The notes under the pieces: model-generated
Databases searched by the model: none
What the model was told of the DNA's origin: nothing
What the model saw: only the letters and a program-made list of their open reading frames with translations
Origin: Accumulibacter appositus
GTDB lineage: Bacteria > Pseudomonadota > Gammaproteobacteria > Burkholderiales > Rhodocyclaceae
Assembly (NCBI RefSeq): GCF_035440685.1
Contig: NZ_DAORMW010000028.1
Length of the DNA: 64,000 nt
Direction: 5' to 3' (one strand)
Made by a program: the position numbers and the translations under genes
In this document: positions 1 to 7,321 of the stretch, piece by piece
Layout: each line of letters opens with the position of its first letter
How positions within the stretch are numbered: position 1 is the first letter of the stretch

Positions 1-2
1 AG

Positions 3-686
3 AAGTCGGAGCACAGTGGTCGTACCGGCGTCAACAAAGGCGAAAGCTGTGTCGGTTGCCATGAAGAAAAGGGTAACCTCAACTTCGACATGAAGCGTCT
101 GGCGAGCAAGGAACTCGAACCAAAGGGTGCACCGAAAACGATGAGCTTCCCGGTCACCATCCAGTCGGCGTATGACAAGGAAAATGCCTATGTTCGTTTG
201 ACCTTCAAGGCACCGGCCGGCGCTTTCGACCCCGTTGACAAGGAAAATGAAGTCAAAGTGGCAATGATGTTCGCCAATGCCGACGTTCCCAAGGGCGATC
301 AAGTGGGCTGCTGGGCGACCTGCCATGGCGACGCACGGACCATGCCGGGCGCTGACGACAAGAAGACCAAGTACACCAAGAGCGGCGCCTACGAGTTGAT
401 GCAGTGGAAGAGCGCCGCGGGCGCCAAAGCCGTCGACGGCTCGGTGACCGATAAGCGCAACATGGAAGGCGGTACCGCCAACGTGCAGGTTGAAGGCGGC
501 AAGTCCGGCGACACCTACACGGTGACTTTCACCCGCAAGCTGTCGGGTGCGCTGGCCGAAGGCAAGGCCGTCCCGTTCGGCGTCGCCGTCCATGCCGACC
601 ATGCCACCGGTCGTTTCCATCATGTGTCGATGGGTTACACCATGGGCTTCGGTGTCGATGCCGACGTGAAGTCCGCCAAACAGTAA
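3..686 (+). CDS. c-type cytochrome with ethylbenzene-dehydrogenase-like heme domain (5' end missing)
   Basis: The gene enters from the left edge: the frame is open from base 3, so the N-terminus is outside the window. A classical CXXCH heme site (CVGCH) lies at bases 48-62. A second, unusual site, CWATCH (CX3CH), lies at bases 309-326. The C-terminal part, with a VPFGVAVHADH stretch followed by an HH and Met-rich end, resembles the EB_dh heme-binding domain (PF09459) of DMSO-reductase-family electron-transfer subunits. The likely role is periplasmic electron transfer, but the redox partner is not visible here. A strong intrinsic terminator follows the stop codon, so this is the last gene of its unit. 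The family assignment is by recognition only. Confidence 0.75.
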   Translation, partial: KSEHSGRTGVNKGESCVGCHEEKGNLNFDMKRLASKELEPKGAPKTMSFPVTIQSAYDKENAYVRLTFKAPAGAFDPVDKENEVKVAMMFANADVPKGDQVGCWATCHGDARTMPGADDKKTKYTKSGAYELMQWKSAAGAKAVDGSVTDKRNMEGGTANVQVEGGKSGDTYTVTFTRKLSGALAEGKAVPFGVAVHADHATGRFHHVSMGYTMGFGVDADVKSAKQ

Positions 687-706
687 GCGATCCACAGCGC
701 GTACGT

Positions 707-735
707 AAAGCAGGGCTACCGCCCTGCTTTTTTTT
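707..735 (+). terminator. Rho-independent terminator after the cytochrome gene
   Basis: A perfect 10-bp stem (AAAGCAGGGC / GCCCTGCTTT) with a 4-nt TACC loop runs straight into a T-tract (731-735). It lies 21 bp after the cytochrome stop codon. Because the stem begins with A's, it may also work for the converging pssA gene on the other strand. Confidence 0.9.
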
Positions 736-800
736 CGTCGCGCCGTTCTTTGCGGCGCAGCTGTTCGGCTGCGCGGCGCCCTTACCGGCCGCGCGGTCGA

Positions 801-2228
801 TCAGAGGAGTTGGTTCACCAGGTGATCGGTACGCGTGCGCGCCAGGCGCTTGAGCAGGCGCTGGACCGGCGCCGGGTAGCTATCGACAGCGTCAAGCGTG
901 CGGTGGTGATCGAGCCGCTGCGCGTGCGCCAGGATGCGCTCGAGCTCGGCTTCGTGCTGCGCGCGCAGGTAGTGCTGCGGGTCGTGGATCAGCAGCCCGT
1001 TCTCAAGATCGAGACGCCAAGCCCGAGGGTTGATGTTGCTGCCGGTGAGCAGCGCGTAATCGTCGTCGACCAGCAGACCCTTCAGGTGAAAGCTGTTCTT
1101 CTCGTGCCGCCAGAGGTAAAGGTCGAGAATGCCCTCGTCGACGGCCTTCTGGTGCGTCTTGCAGAAGCGACGCAGATTGGCCTCGTAAAGGTAGGGCAGC
1201 GCACCAATCGTCGTGAACGGCAGGTCCGTGGGAATGTAGTAGTCGTTGGCAGTCTTGTCGCCGACGATGATGCTCACCTGGCAGCGCTGCCGAATCTTCT
1301 CGTCGATCGCCCGCCGTACCGGGCGCGGCAGGTTGAAATAGGGTGTAAAGATGACCAGGCGTCGCTCGGCGCGCTCGATCAGCTGTAGCACCACTGCATT
1401 GAGCGGGTTGGCGCGCCCCAGGCCAAGCAGCGGCGTAACGCCGACCTGTCCCGCGCCGATCGGCGCCGAAGCAGCGGCAGAGGCGGCGGTGATGACATAG
1501 TTGCTTTCGGCAAGCGTTCGCCGCAAATTGGCAATCGCACGGCGCAACGACGAGGTCTTTGGTCTGGACGCGGTATCAAGCGCGCACACGGCTGGGTGCG
1601 GCTGCAGCACCTCCATCAGCAGTCCGGCAAGACTGTCGGCGACTTGGCGGCTGGCGATCAGATGATAGCGATCCAGCCGATAACGCTGGTGCCAATACAG
1701 GTAGATATCGTTGATGCTCCCACCGCTGTAAAGAACCTCGTCGTCAATGACGAACCCCTTCAGGTGCATCACCCCCATCAACTCGCGCTTTTGCACCGCT
1801 ACGCCATAGATCGGCACGCCCGGGCCGAGACGGCCCGCCATTTCCGTGTACAGAGCGGCGTTGCCGGCGCTGCGTGCCTTGCCGATCAGACCCCGTTGGG
1901 CGCGGTGCCAATCGACGAAGACGGCGATCTGCAGCGCCGGCCGTGCCAGCTTGGCCGCATACAGGGCCTCAAGCACTTCCCGGCCCGCGTCATCATCCTG
2001 GAGATAGAGCGTGCTGATCAGAATTCGCCCGCGGGCCGCGGCGATCAGAGCCAGTAGCCTCTCGCGGAACTCTTCCGGGCCAGACAAAGTCACGATGCAC
2101 TCCGTCGGCACGGGGATGCACGGCAAAGTGTCGAGCGCGCCTTCAGGCCTGTCCCGACGGCCGCGCAGACGTTGCAGTGCCGCGAGGAATACGGCGGTCC
2201 GGGAACGATATTCGAGAATTTTTTTCAC
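801..2228 (-). CDS. pssA: CDP-diacylglycerol--serine O-phosphatidyltransferase (PLD-type)
   Basis: Makes phosphatidylserine from CDP-diacylglycerol and serine at the inner membrane face; this is the precursor of phosphatidylethanolamine. The 475-residue protein follows the E. coli PssA pattern closely: VDWHRAQRG near residue 106, first HKD motif HLKGFVIDD (H155, K157, D162), VGDKTANDFYIP-like stretch in the middle, second HKD motif HLKGLLVDD (H381) followed by NPRAWRLDLEN. Both phospholipase-D half-sites are intact. Start is GTG at 2228, just after an A/T-rich stretch. Single gene facing the cytochrome terminator. A cardiolipin synthase is the main alternative, but the PRAWRLDLEN and DKTAND blocks fit PssA better. 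Confidence 0.93.
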   Translation of the reverse strand: MKKILEYRSRTAVFLAALQRLRGRRDRPEGALDTLPCIPVPTECIVTLSGPEEFRERLLALIAAARGRILISTLYLQDDDAGREVLEALYAAKLARPALQIAVFVDWHRAQRGLIGKARSAGNAALYTEMAGRLGPGVPIYGVAVQKRELMGVMHLKGFVIDDEVLYSGGSINDIYLYWHQRYRLDRYHLIASRQVADSLAGLLMEVLQPHPAVCALDTASRPKTSSLRRAIANLRRTLAESNYVITAASAAASAPIGAGQVGVTPLLGLGRANPLNAVVLQLIERAERRLVIFTPYFNLPRPVRRAIDEKIRQRCQVSIIVGDKTANDYYIPTDLPFTTIGALPYLYEANLRRFCKTHQKAVDEGILDLYLWRHEKNSFHLKGLLVDDDYALLTGSNINPRAWRLDLENGLLIHDPQHYLRAQHEAELERILAHAQRLDHHRTLDAVDSYPAPVQRLLKRLARTRTDHLVNQLL

Positions 2229-2554
2229 CGCCGGCGATTATACGCGCAGGCCAGGCAGTAGCGCTTGCCCTGCCACGCGCCATGCGCGGCGCTCCTGATT
2301 GGGCTTTTAACGGTCATCACAGGGCGAGATACCCCGGATCATGAAAGTCATGACCGTTCCCCCGTCTTTCCCGGCCTTTCGCACGCCAGGGGAGAAAGGA
2401 GATGCGTGAGTCGCGTAGGCGACTTTCACATTAGCGCGGAGCGGACTCGCAAGTTTCTCTTTCTGCGGCCGTCAGGCCGTCAACGTCGAACAGGGATCGC
2501 CACTGTCCTGCGCCATGCAGTACCAGGCGCTCGCCGAACAACGGAGAAAACAGT
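2229..2554. other. Intergenic region between pssA and the HDOD remnant
   Basis: No gene seen. Holds the pssA upstream region and one copy of a 107-bp dispersed repeat (2325-2432), followed by a small CGGCCGTCAGGCCG palindrome near 2466. Short reading frames here have no recognisable content. Confidence 0.6.
2325..2432 (+). repeat. Dispersed ~107-bp repeat, copy A
   Basis: About three-quarters identical by eye to the reverse complement of 16594-16700. Shared blocks are the ATGAAAGTCATGACCG head, a pyrimidine/purine-rich middle that can fold (CCCCGTCTTTC... / GGGGAGAAAGG), and the end GTGAGTCGC-n-GGCGACTTTCACATT. Lengths of the two copies agree within one base. No coding capacity. Looks like a REP- or MITE-type element; the AAGTCATGAC/CGACTTTCA ends are partly inverted. 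Confidence 0.75.
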
Positions 2555-2702
2555 ATGCCGAGCGCAGTCGACATCGTCGCGCAAACCGATCGCCTGCCAT
2601 CGTTGCCGGCGGCCTATCTGGAAGTGAAGCGGGTAATCGACGACACCAACGGCTCGATCCGCCAATTGGCTGCCGCGATGAGCAGTGATGCGGCGATGGC
2701 GC
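2555..2702 (+). pseudogene. Truncated HDOD-domain gene (N-terminal fragment)
   Basis: A credible start: GGAG eight bases before ATG 2555. The first ~49 residues read like the N-terminus of an HDOD signalling protein (LPSLPAAYLEVKRVIDD, then SIRQLAAAMSSDAAMA, which is where the family selects a Ser-Asp-Pro/Ala-type motif). After about base 2702 the similarity stops. The frame continues to 2800 through sequence antisense to the neighbouring small membrane-protein gene. This looks like a deletion that joined the 5' end of an HDOD gene to unrelated DNA. Functional only if a 49-residue stub has a role, which is unlikely. Confidence 0.55.
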
Positions 2703-2726
2703 GCTGCGCTGAGGAAGGCCCGTTGC

Positions 2727-2924
2727 TTAGCGCTCTTCCGGCCTCTTCCGAGGCGGCTGCTCGGTTCCCGGCGCCAAAAACATGCCAATGCCCAGGATGA
2801 TCAGCAGTAAAGGCCACCAGGTACGCAGCAATTGCCCCAGATCGACATCAAACAGGCCCAGGTTGCTGGCCAGAGCCAATACACCGATCACGATCAGCGC
2901 GATGGCGCCAACATTCCCTCTCAT
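2727..2924 (-). CDS. Small LiaF/DUF5668-like membrane protein
   Basis: 65 residues with two hydrophobic helices: IALIVIGVLALASNLGLF and WWPLLLIILGIGMFLA, separated by a short polar turn. This is the layout of the LiaI-LiaF-type transmembrane region (DUF5668), in which the WWPLLLIILG block is typical. Start chosen at ATG 2924 because GGAGGAAGG lies just upstream; an ATG-less extension to 2969 would add a charged N-terminus with no ribosome site. Function unknown; family members sit in the inner membrane and some sense envelope stress. Its 3' end abuts the truncated HDOD gene on the opposite strand. Confidence 0.7.
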   Translation of the reverse strand: MRGNVGAIALIVIGVLALASNLGLFDVDLGQLLRTWWPLLLIILGIGMFLAPGTEQPPRKRPEER

Positions 2925-2993
2925 CTTCCTTCCTCCCAAGTGCCCCCGGCCAATGCTGCCCGACCGCATTGCGGCCCGATTCCCGGAAGCACT

Positions 2994-3020
2994 GCACTCT
3001 CCGCACTCTCTGCACTCTCC
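2994..3020. repeat. 9-bp tandem repeat, three units (GCACTCTCC)
   Basis: Three consecutive units: GCACTCTCC, GCACTCTCT, GCACTCTCC. It lies in the short gap just past the prpD stop codon. Read on the minus strand the unit contains GGAGAGTG. Similar 9-bp tracts occur at 31874-31900 and 51583-51618. Confidence 0.8.
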
Positions 3021-3035
3021 GCCGCGGCGATAGGC

Positions 3036-4478
3036 TTACGGCACATAGCGATCGAGGTAATCGTTCACCGCCAGTGTCCCCAGTCCGCGTACGTCGAGCG
3101 ACGACTCGAGGATGACAGCCTGCTGCTCGGGAGTGAATCGGCGGGCCAGATGCTTCCTGAACTTCTCGAGCAGCACCGGGATACCCTCCGCACGCCGACG
3201 ACGGTGACCCAGCGGGTATTCGCAGACCAGTTCGTCTGTCTGGCTGCCGTCGGCGAAAAAGACCTGTAGCGCGTTGGCGATCGACCGCTTCTCGGGATTC
3301 AGGTAGTCGGCCGAGAAGCGCTGGTCTTCGACGACCTCGATCTTGGCGCGCAAGGCATCGATGCGCGGGTCCGCTGCGGCTTCGTCCTCGTAGGCGTCAG
3401 CACTGAGTTCGCCGTTGATCAGGGCGTAAGCGACCATGTACTGCAGGCAATGATCGCGATCCGCGGGATTATGCAGCGGCCCTTTCTTGTCGATGATGCG
3501 CAGCGCCGATTCGTGGGTACGAATGACAAGCTTGTCGATTCCTGCGAGTGCTTCCAGCACCTGCGGATGCAGCTCGACCGCACATTCAACCGCCGTCTGG
3601 GCATGGAACTCGGCGGGATAACTGATCTTGAAGAGCACGTTTTCGATCACGTAGCTGCCGTACGGGCGAGAAACTCGCAAGGCTTGCCCCTTGAACAGCG
3701 CCGCCTGGAAACCCCAAGTCCTGGCCGTCAGCGCACTCGGATAGCCCATTTCGCCCTTGAGCGAAAACAAGGCCAGCATCACCCCGCGCGCAGTCGCATC
3801 GCCAGCGGCCCAGGACTTGCGCGAACCGGTGTTCGGTGCATGCCGATAGGTACGCAGCGGATGGCCATCGACGAAAGCCTGTGAGACGGCGTTGATGATC
3901 TGTGATCGTCCGCCTCCCAACAGCCAGGTGCACACAGCGGCGGTAGCCACCTTGACCAGCAGCACGTGATCCAGGCCGACGCGATTGAAGCTGTTCTCCA
4001 GCGCCAGCACACCCTGAATCTCGTAGGCCTTGATCATCGCTTCGAGAACCTGGCGCATCGGCAACGGTGCCTGACCGCTGGCGAGACGGGTTCGCGACAA
4101 CCAATCTGCGGTGGCCAGGATGCCGCCGAGGTTATCCGATGGATGCCCCCACTCGGCCGCCAGCCAGGTGTCGTTGAAATCCAGCCAGCGGATCAGGGTG
4201 CCGATATTGAACGCCGCCTGGATCGGGTCCAGCTGAAACGCTGTTCCGGGAACGCGTGCGCCATGCGGTACGACGGTACCCGGAACGACCGGCCCGAGCA
4301 GCTTGGTGCAGGCCGGGTAGGCAAGCGCCTCTAGGCCGCAGCCGAGGGCATCGATCAGGCAGTAACGTGCGGTATTGAAGGCGCCGCTGGAGTCGATCTT
4401 GTAGTCCAGAACGTAGTTCGCGATATCGACCAGCAACTGATCGGGATCGGGGCGGGACTCGGGAATTCGTGATGACAT
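3036..4478 (-). CDS. prpD: 2-methylcitrate dehydratase
   Basis: Dehydrates 2-methylcitrate to 2-methyl-cis-aconitate in the methylcitrate cycle of propionyl-CoA breakdown. The 480-residue protein aligns along its length with E. coli PrpD (483 aa): CLIDALGCGLEAL near residue 40, IRWLDFNDTWLAAEWGHPSDNLGG near 95, the KSWAAGDAT block near 210, and NPADRDHCLQYM near 330 are all present. It follows prpC on the same strand with a 100-bp gap, so the two are probably co-transcribed. No prpB (2-methylisocitrate lyase) or dedicated aconitase gene is in the neighbourhood, so those steps must be encoded elsewhere. Confidence 0.96.
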   Translation of the reverse strand: MSSRIPESRPDPDQLLVDIANYVLDYKIDSSGAFNTARYCLIDALGCGLEALAYPACTKLLGPVVPGTVVPHGARVPGTAFQLDPIQAAFNIGTLIRWLDFNDTWLAAEWGHPSDNLGGILATADWLSRTRLASGQAPLPMRQVLEAMIKAYEIQGVLALENSFNRVGLDHVLLVKVATAAVCTWLLGGGRSQIINAVSQAFVDGHPLRTYRHAPNTGSRKSWAAGDATARGVMLALFSLKGEMGYPSALTARTWGFQAALFKGQALRVSRPYGSYVIENVLFKISYPAEFHAQTAVECAVELHPQVLEALAGIDKLVIRTHESALRIIDKKGPLHNPADRDHCLQYMVAYALINGELSADAYEDEAAADPRIDALRAKIEVVEDQRFSADYLNPEKRSIANALQVFFADGSQTDELVCEYPLGHRRRRAEGIPVLLEKFRKHLARRFTPEQQAVILESSLDVRGLGTLAVNDYLDRYVP

Positions 4479-4578
4479 CTTGCTTCTCCTGCGGCTGCTA
4501 CCGGGCCGCCCGGGTTCGCCAAAGACCGACTTGCGGTCCGCTTGCCGCCAGCTGACTGCCTCGCGAGGGCGCGTAATT

Positions 4579-5751
4579 CTAGCTGCGTTCGCCCAGGGAG
4601 ACGAATTCCTGCACCTCGGGACCGACGTAGTTGGCCGACGGACGAATCAGCTTGCCGTCTATGCGCTGCTCGATGATGTGTGCTGCCCAGCCGCTGCTCC
4701 GCGCGATCACGAACAGCGGCGTGAACATCGGCGTCGGGACCGCCAGCATGTGGTAGACCACCCCCGAGAACCAATCGACATTGGGGAACATGCGCTTCTG
4801 CTCCCACATCACCCGCTCGATACGACTGGCGATGTCGAACAGTGCCTGATTGTCGCCATCACTGCACAGCTGCTGCGCGACGGCACGGATCACCTTGTGG
4901 CGTGGATCAGCAATGGTGTACAGGGGGTGACCGAAGCCGATGATGATTTCCCGCTTGGCCAGGCGGCTGCAAATGTCGCTTTCGGCCTGCTGCGGATCGT
5001 GATAGCGGCTCTGAATCTCGAACGCGGCTTCGTTGGCGCCGCCATGTCGGGGGCCGCTGAGCGCCCCGATGGCACCGCTGACCGCCGCGTAAAGGTCGGC
5101 GCCGGTCCCGGCGATGGTCCTCGCAGTGAAGGTCGAAGCGTTGAACTCGTGCTCGGCGTAGAGTACCAGCGACTTGTCGAGGCTGCTGGCGTGCAGCGCC
5201 GAGGGCGCCTTGCCGCAGAGCAGGTGCAGAAAGTGTGCCGCGATCGAGGCGTCGTCGGTCTCGGTTTCGATGCGTCGGCCATTATGCGACCAGTGATACC
5301 AGTAAAGCAGCATCGACCCGAAGCTGGCAATCAGACGCTCGGCGATCTCGCGCGCACCGCCGGGATTGTGATCCTGCGCCTCGGGCAGAATGGTGCCCAG
5401 CGCCGAGCAGCCGCTGCGCAGCACGTCGGTCGGGTGCGCCGACGCGGGCAGGTTTTCCAGGACCGGCCGCAGCCGCACCGGCAAGCCGCGCAGGGTCTTC
5501 AGCTTCTTGCGGTACTGGTTGAGCTGGTTCAGACTCGGCAAGCGCCCATAGAGGAGCAGATAGGCCACTTCCTCGAACGTGGCGTGCTCGGCCAGGGCGA
5601 TGACGTCATAGCCGCGGTAGTGAAGATCGTTACCGTTGCGGCCGACCGAACAGATCGCCGTATTGCCGGCCACCACACCGGACAGCGCGACCGACTTCTT
5701 GCCTTTGGGCACTGCGCTCGCGGGCACTTCGTTCTTCAGCACCTCGTTCAT
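4579..5751 (-). CDS. prpC: 2-methylcitrate synthase
   Basis: Condenses propionyl-CoA with oxaloacetate to 2-methylcitrate. Citrate-synthase fold of about 390 residues. It has the short-form N-terminus (LSGVVAGNTAICSVG) typical of PrpC, the GPRHGGANEAAFE active-site block, GFGHPLYTIADPRH, and the C-terminal RPSANYVGPE end. Start placed at ATG 5751: GGGGAGGGG is spaced correctly for it, while the adjacent ATG 5754 is too close and the frame upstream adds nothing conserved. Followed by prpD. Ordinary citrate synthase is less likely given length and the prpD partner. Confidence 0.95.
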   Translation of the reverse strand: MNEVLKNEVPASAVPKGKKSVALSGVVAGNTAICSVGRNGNDLHYRGYDVIALAEHATFEEVAYLLLYGRLPSLNQLNQYRKKLKTLRGLPVRLRPVLENLPASAHPTDVLRSGCSALGTILPEAQDHNPGGAREIAERLIASFGSMLLYWYHWSHNGRRIETETDDASIAAHFLHLLCGKAPSALHASSLDKSLVLYAEHEFNASTFTARTIAGTGADLYAAVSGAIGALSGPRHGGANEAAFEIQSRYHDPQQAESDICSRLAKREIIIGFGHPLYTIADPRHKVIRAVAQQLCSDGDNQALFDIASRIERVMWEQKRMFPNVDWFSGVVYHMLAVPTPMFTPLFVIARSSGWAAHIIEQRIDGKLIRPSANYVGPEVQEFVSLGERS

Positions 5752-5888
5752 CATCCCCTCCCCTGGCCAGCCAGCCGGCACGTTGCGGACGAGTATTCCC
5801 GAGCTTGGCCCTCGCGGTCAACAGCGGCTGCGCGCTTTCAGCCGTCGTCTGTCGGTGGCAGGCATGCGCTCGCCCACGCTGCGATAAG

Positions 5889-6428
5889 TCAGTCCCCGGA
5901 GTAGTCCGACTCCTGGCCTCCGGCAAGGCTGGCATCGGCAGCACTGTCCGAGCGCAGTCCTTCTGCGGCGGGCAGGCGTGCCGGCGGCAGAAAGGCCAGG
6001 GTGCAGGCACTTTCATGCCCGATCAAGGGTTTCGGCAGCGGCACGATTTCCACATCGGTGACCCCGACTTCGATCATTCCCAGGCGTTCGGCCGCCGCCC
6101 GCGAGAGGTCGATGACCCGGCTGCGATGGCCCATGCGATCGTTGATCCGGACCACCACGCAGTAGGCGGAAAAAGGGCGGCGGACGGCAACCACCGTTCC
6201 CAGTGGGAAGCGATTGCTCGCCGCCGAAAGCTTGCTGTGATGAAAGGTTTTGCCCGAGGCAGTTCTGCGGCCGGTAAATCGTTTGCCGTAGAAACTCGCC
6301 CGACCGGAAAGAATTGACGGCATTTCCGGCCACTCGCCGGCCCGCTTGAGAAGCGTCGCGGATTCGCCGAGCGCCGGTCCAGAAACCGCGGACAGGGCCA
6401 GGGCGAGCAGCGCCAACAGCCGCTTCAC
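5889..6428 (-). CDS. Small RlpA-like double-psi beta-barrel protein, catalytic His absent
   Basis: A secreted protein of about 180 residues: signal peptide (VKRLLALLALALSAVSGPALG) then one RlpA-like domain, residues 41-120 (GRASFYGKRFTG, TASG, LGTVV, VVVRINDR, VIDLSRAAAERLG). The family's TAAH motif reads SAAS here (Ser71), while the Asp of the VRINDR motif (D97) is kept. There is no SPOR domain, unlike the second rlpA at 12480. In RlpA lytic transglycosylases that His and Asp are the catalytic pair, so activity is doubtful. GTG 6428 was chosen because it gives a clean signal peptide; ATG 6521 would add 31 Gly/Ala-rich residues. It precedes prpC by 137 bp. Confidence 0.75.
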   Translation of the reverse strand: MKRLLALLALALSAVSGPALGESATLLKRAGEWPEMPSILSGRASFYGKRFTGRRTASGKTFHHSKLSAASNRFPLGTVVAVRRPFSAYCVVVRINDRMGHRSRVIDLSRAAAERLGMIEVGVTDVEIVPLPKPLIGHESACTLAFLPPARLPAAEGLRSDSAADASLAGGQESDYSGD

Positions 6429-6751
6429 CGAACGCAGGCCCAGGCCAGCGCCAGCCCGGCAAGCTGTCGCATGGGCAGCAGCGCTGGTCGCCGGGCCGCG
6501 ATCACCGCCACCGCCTGCCATTCAGCTGCCAAGGGCAAGGACCGCTAAAGCCAGCCCACAGCTCGGCAAAGCGCTTACAATTCCAGTTTTTTGTGCACAA
6601 TGGCGCATGCAAGGTCCCCCCGCGGTGGCATCCGGTCACCAGTAATGGCGCAAGCTGCTAAGAATAGCCTGCTCACTGGCGCCCGCACAAGCCACACAGC
6701 GATCTCCCCTGCCCCCTGCCGGGCACCGGCATTGCCCTGAAGGCGGTCGAA
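6429..6751. other. Intergenic region between the small rlpA-like gene and the VTT gene
   Basis: Divergent promoter region. Nothing recognisable beyond an A/T-rich patch around 6575-6600 that could hold the promoter of the minus-strand gene. If the minus gene starts at 6521, the gap shrinks to about 230 bp. Confidence 0.4.
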
Positions 6752-7270
6752 ATGAGAACTCACCTGCTTCCCGACTGGTTACGCGCGCTGCTGATGCGCA
6801 GCGTCGGCTATCGCCACTATTCGCTGGTCGTTGCAGTCATCGCCTTCGTGACCACCATCACCTTCAGCTTTCCTTTCATCGCCGTACTGATCCCCGCCGT
6901 GCTGCTGGCGCCGCGGCGCTGGCGCACGCTCGGCCTGCTCTGCGGCCTGGCCAGCGGCTGCGGGGCGGCCGTGTTGGTCGAAATTTTCCAGTACCTGGGT
7001 TGGGAGTTCATCGCCGCCCGCTACCCTGAACTGGTGAGCATGGAAGTCTGGCAGCAGGCCAGCGAATGGCTGCAAAGCTGGGGCCTGCTGGCCGTCCTTC
7101 TTATCGCCGGCTCGCCGATGCCACAGACCCCGGCCCTGCTGTTCTGCGCTCTGGCCGACGTCTCGTCGCTGGGGATTCTGGCGGCGGTGGCTATCGGCAA
7201 GACGGCCAAGTACCTGTTCATGGGCTGGGCCACCGCCCACTACCCCTCGCGCTTCATTCGCTACAACTGA
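6752..7270 (+). CDS. YqaA/VTT-family membrane protein
   Basis: 172 residues with four or five hydrophobic segments (about 24-55, 65-85, 115-135, 140-160) and a short cytoplasmic tail. The arrangement of a polar loop, then GLLAVLLIAGSPMPQTPALLFCALADVS, then IGKTAKYLFMGW, matches the VTT (DedA-like, YqaA) type of membrane protein. Some members of the wider family move lipids across the membrane, but the substrate is not predictable here. Stands alone on the plus strand, facing lipA. Confidence 0.75.
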   Translation: MRTHLLPDWLRALLMRSVGYRHYSLVVAVIAFVTTITFSFPFIAVLIPAVLLAPRRWRTLGLLCGLASGCGAAVLVEIFQYLGWEFIAARYPELVSMEVWQQASEWLQSWGLLAVLLIAGSPMPQTPALLFCALADVSSLGILAAVAIGKTAKYLFMGWATAHYPSRFIRYN

Positions 7271-7321
7271 CTACCGCCGGTGCGGCCGGCTCGCAATGAA
7301 CGAAGCGCCAGGCGCCCGCGT

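Noticed and set aside
4480..5904. A 474-residue frame antisense to prpC.
   Set aside because: Shadow of prpC; no family features.
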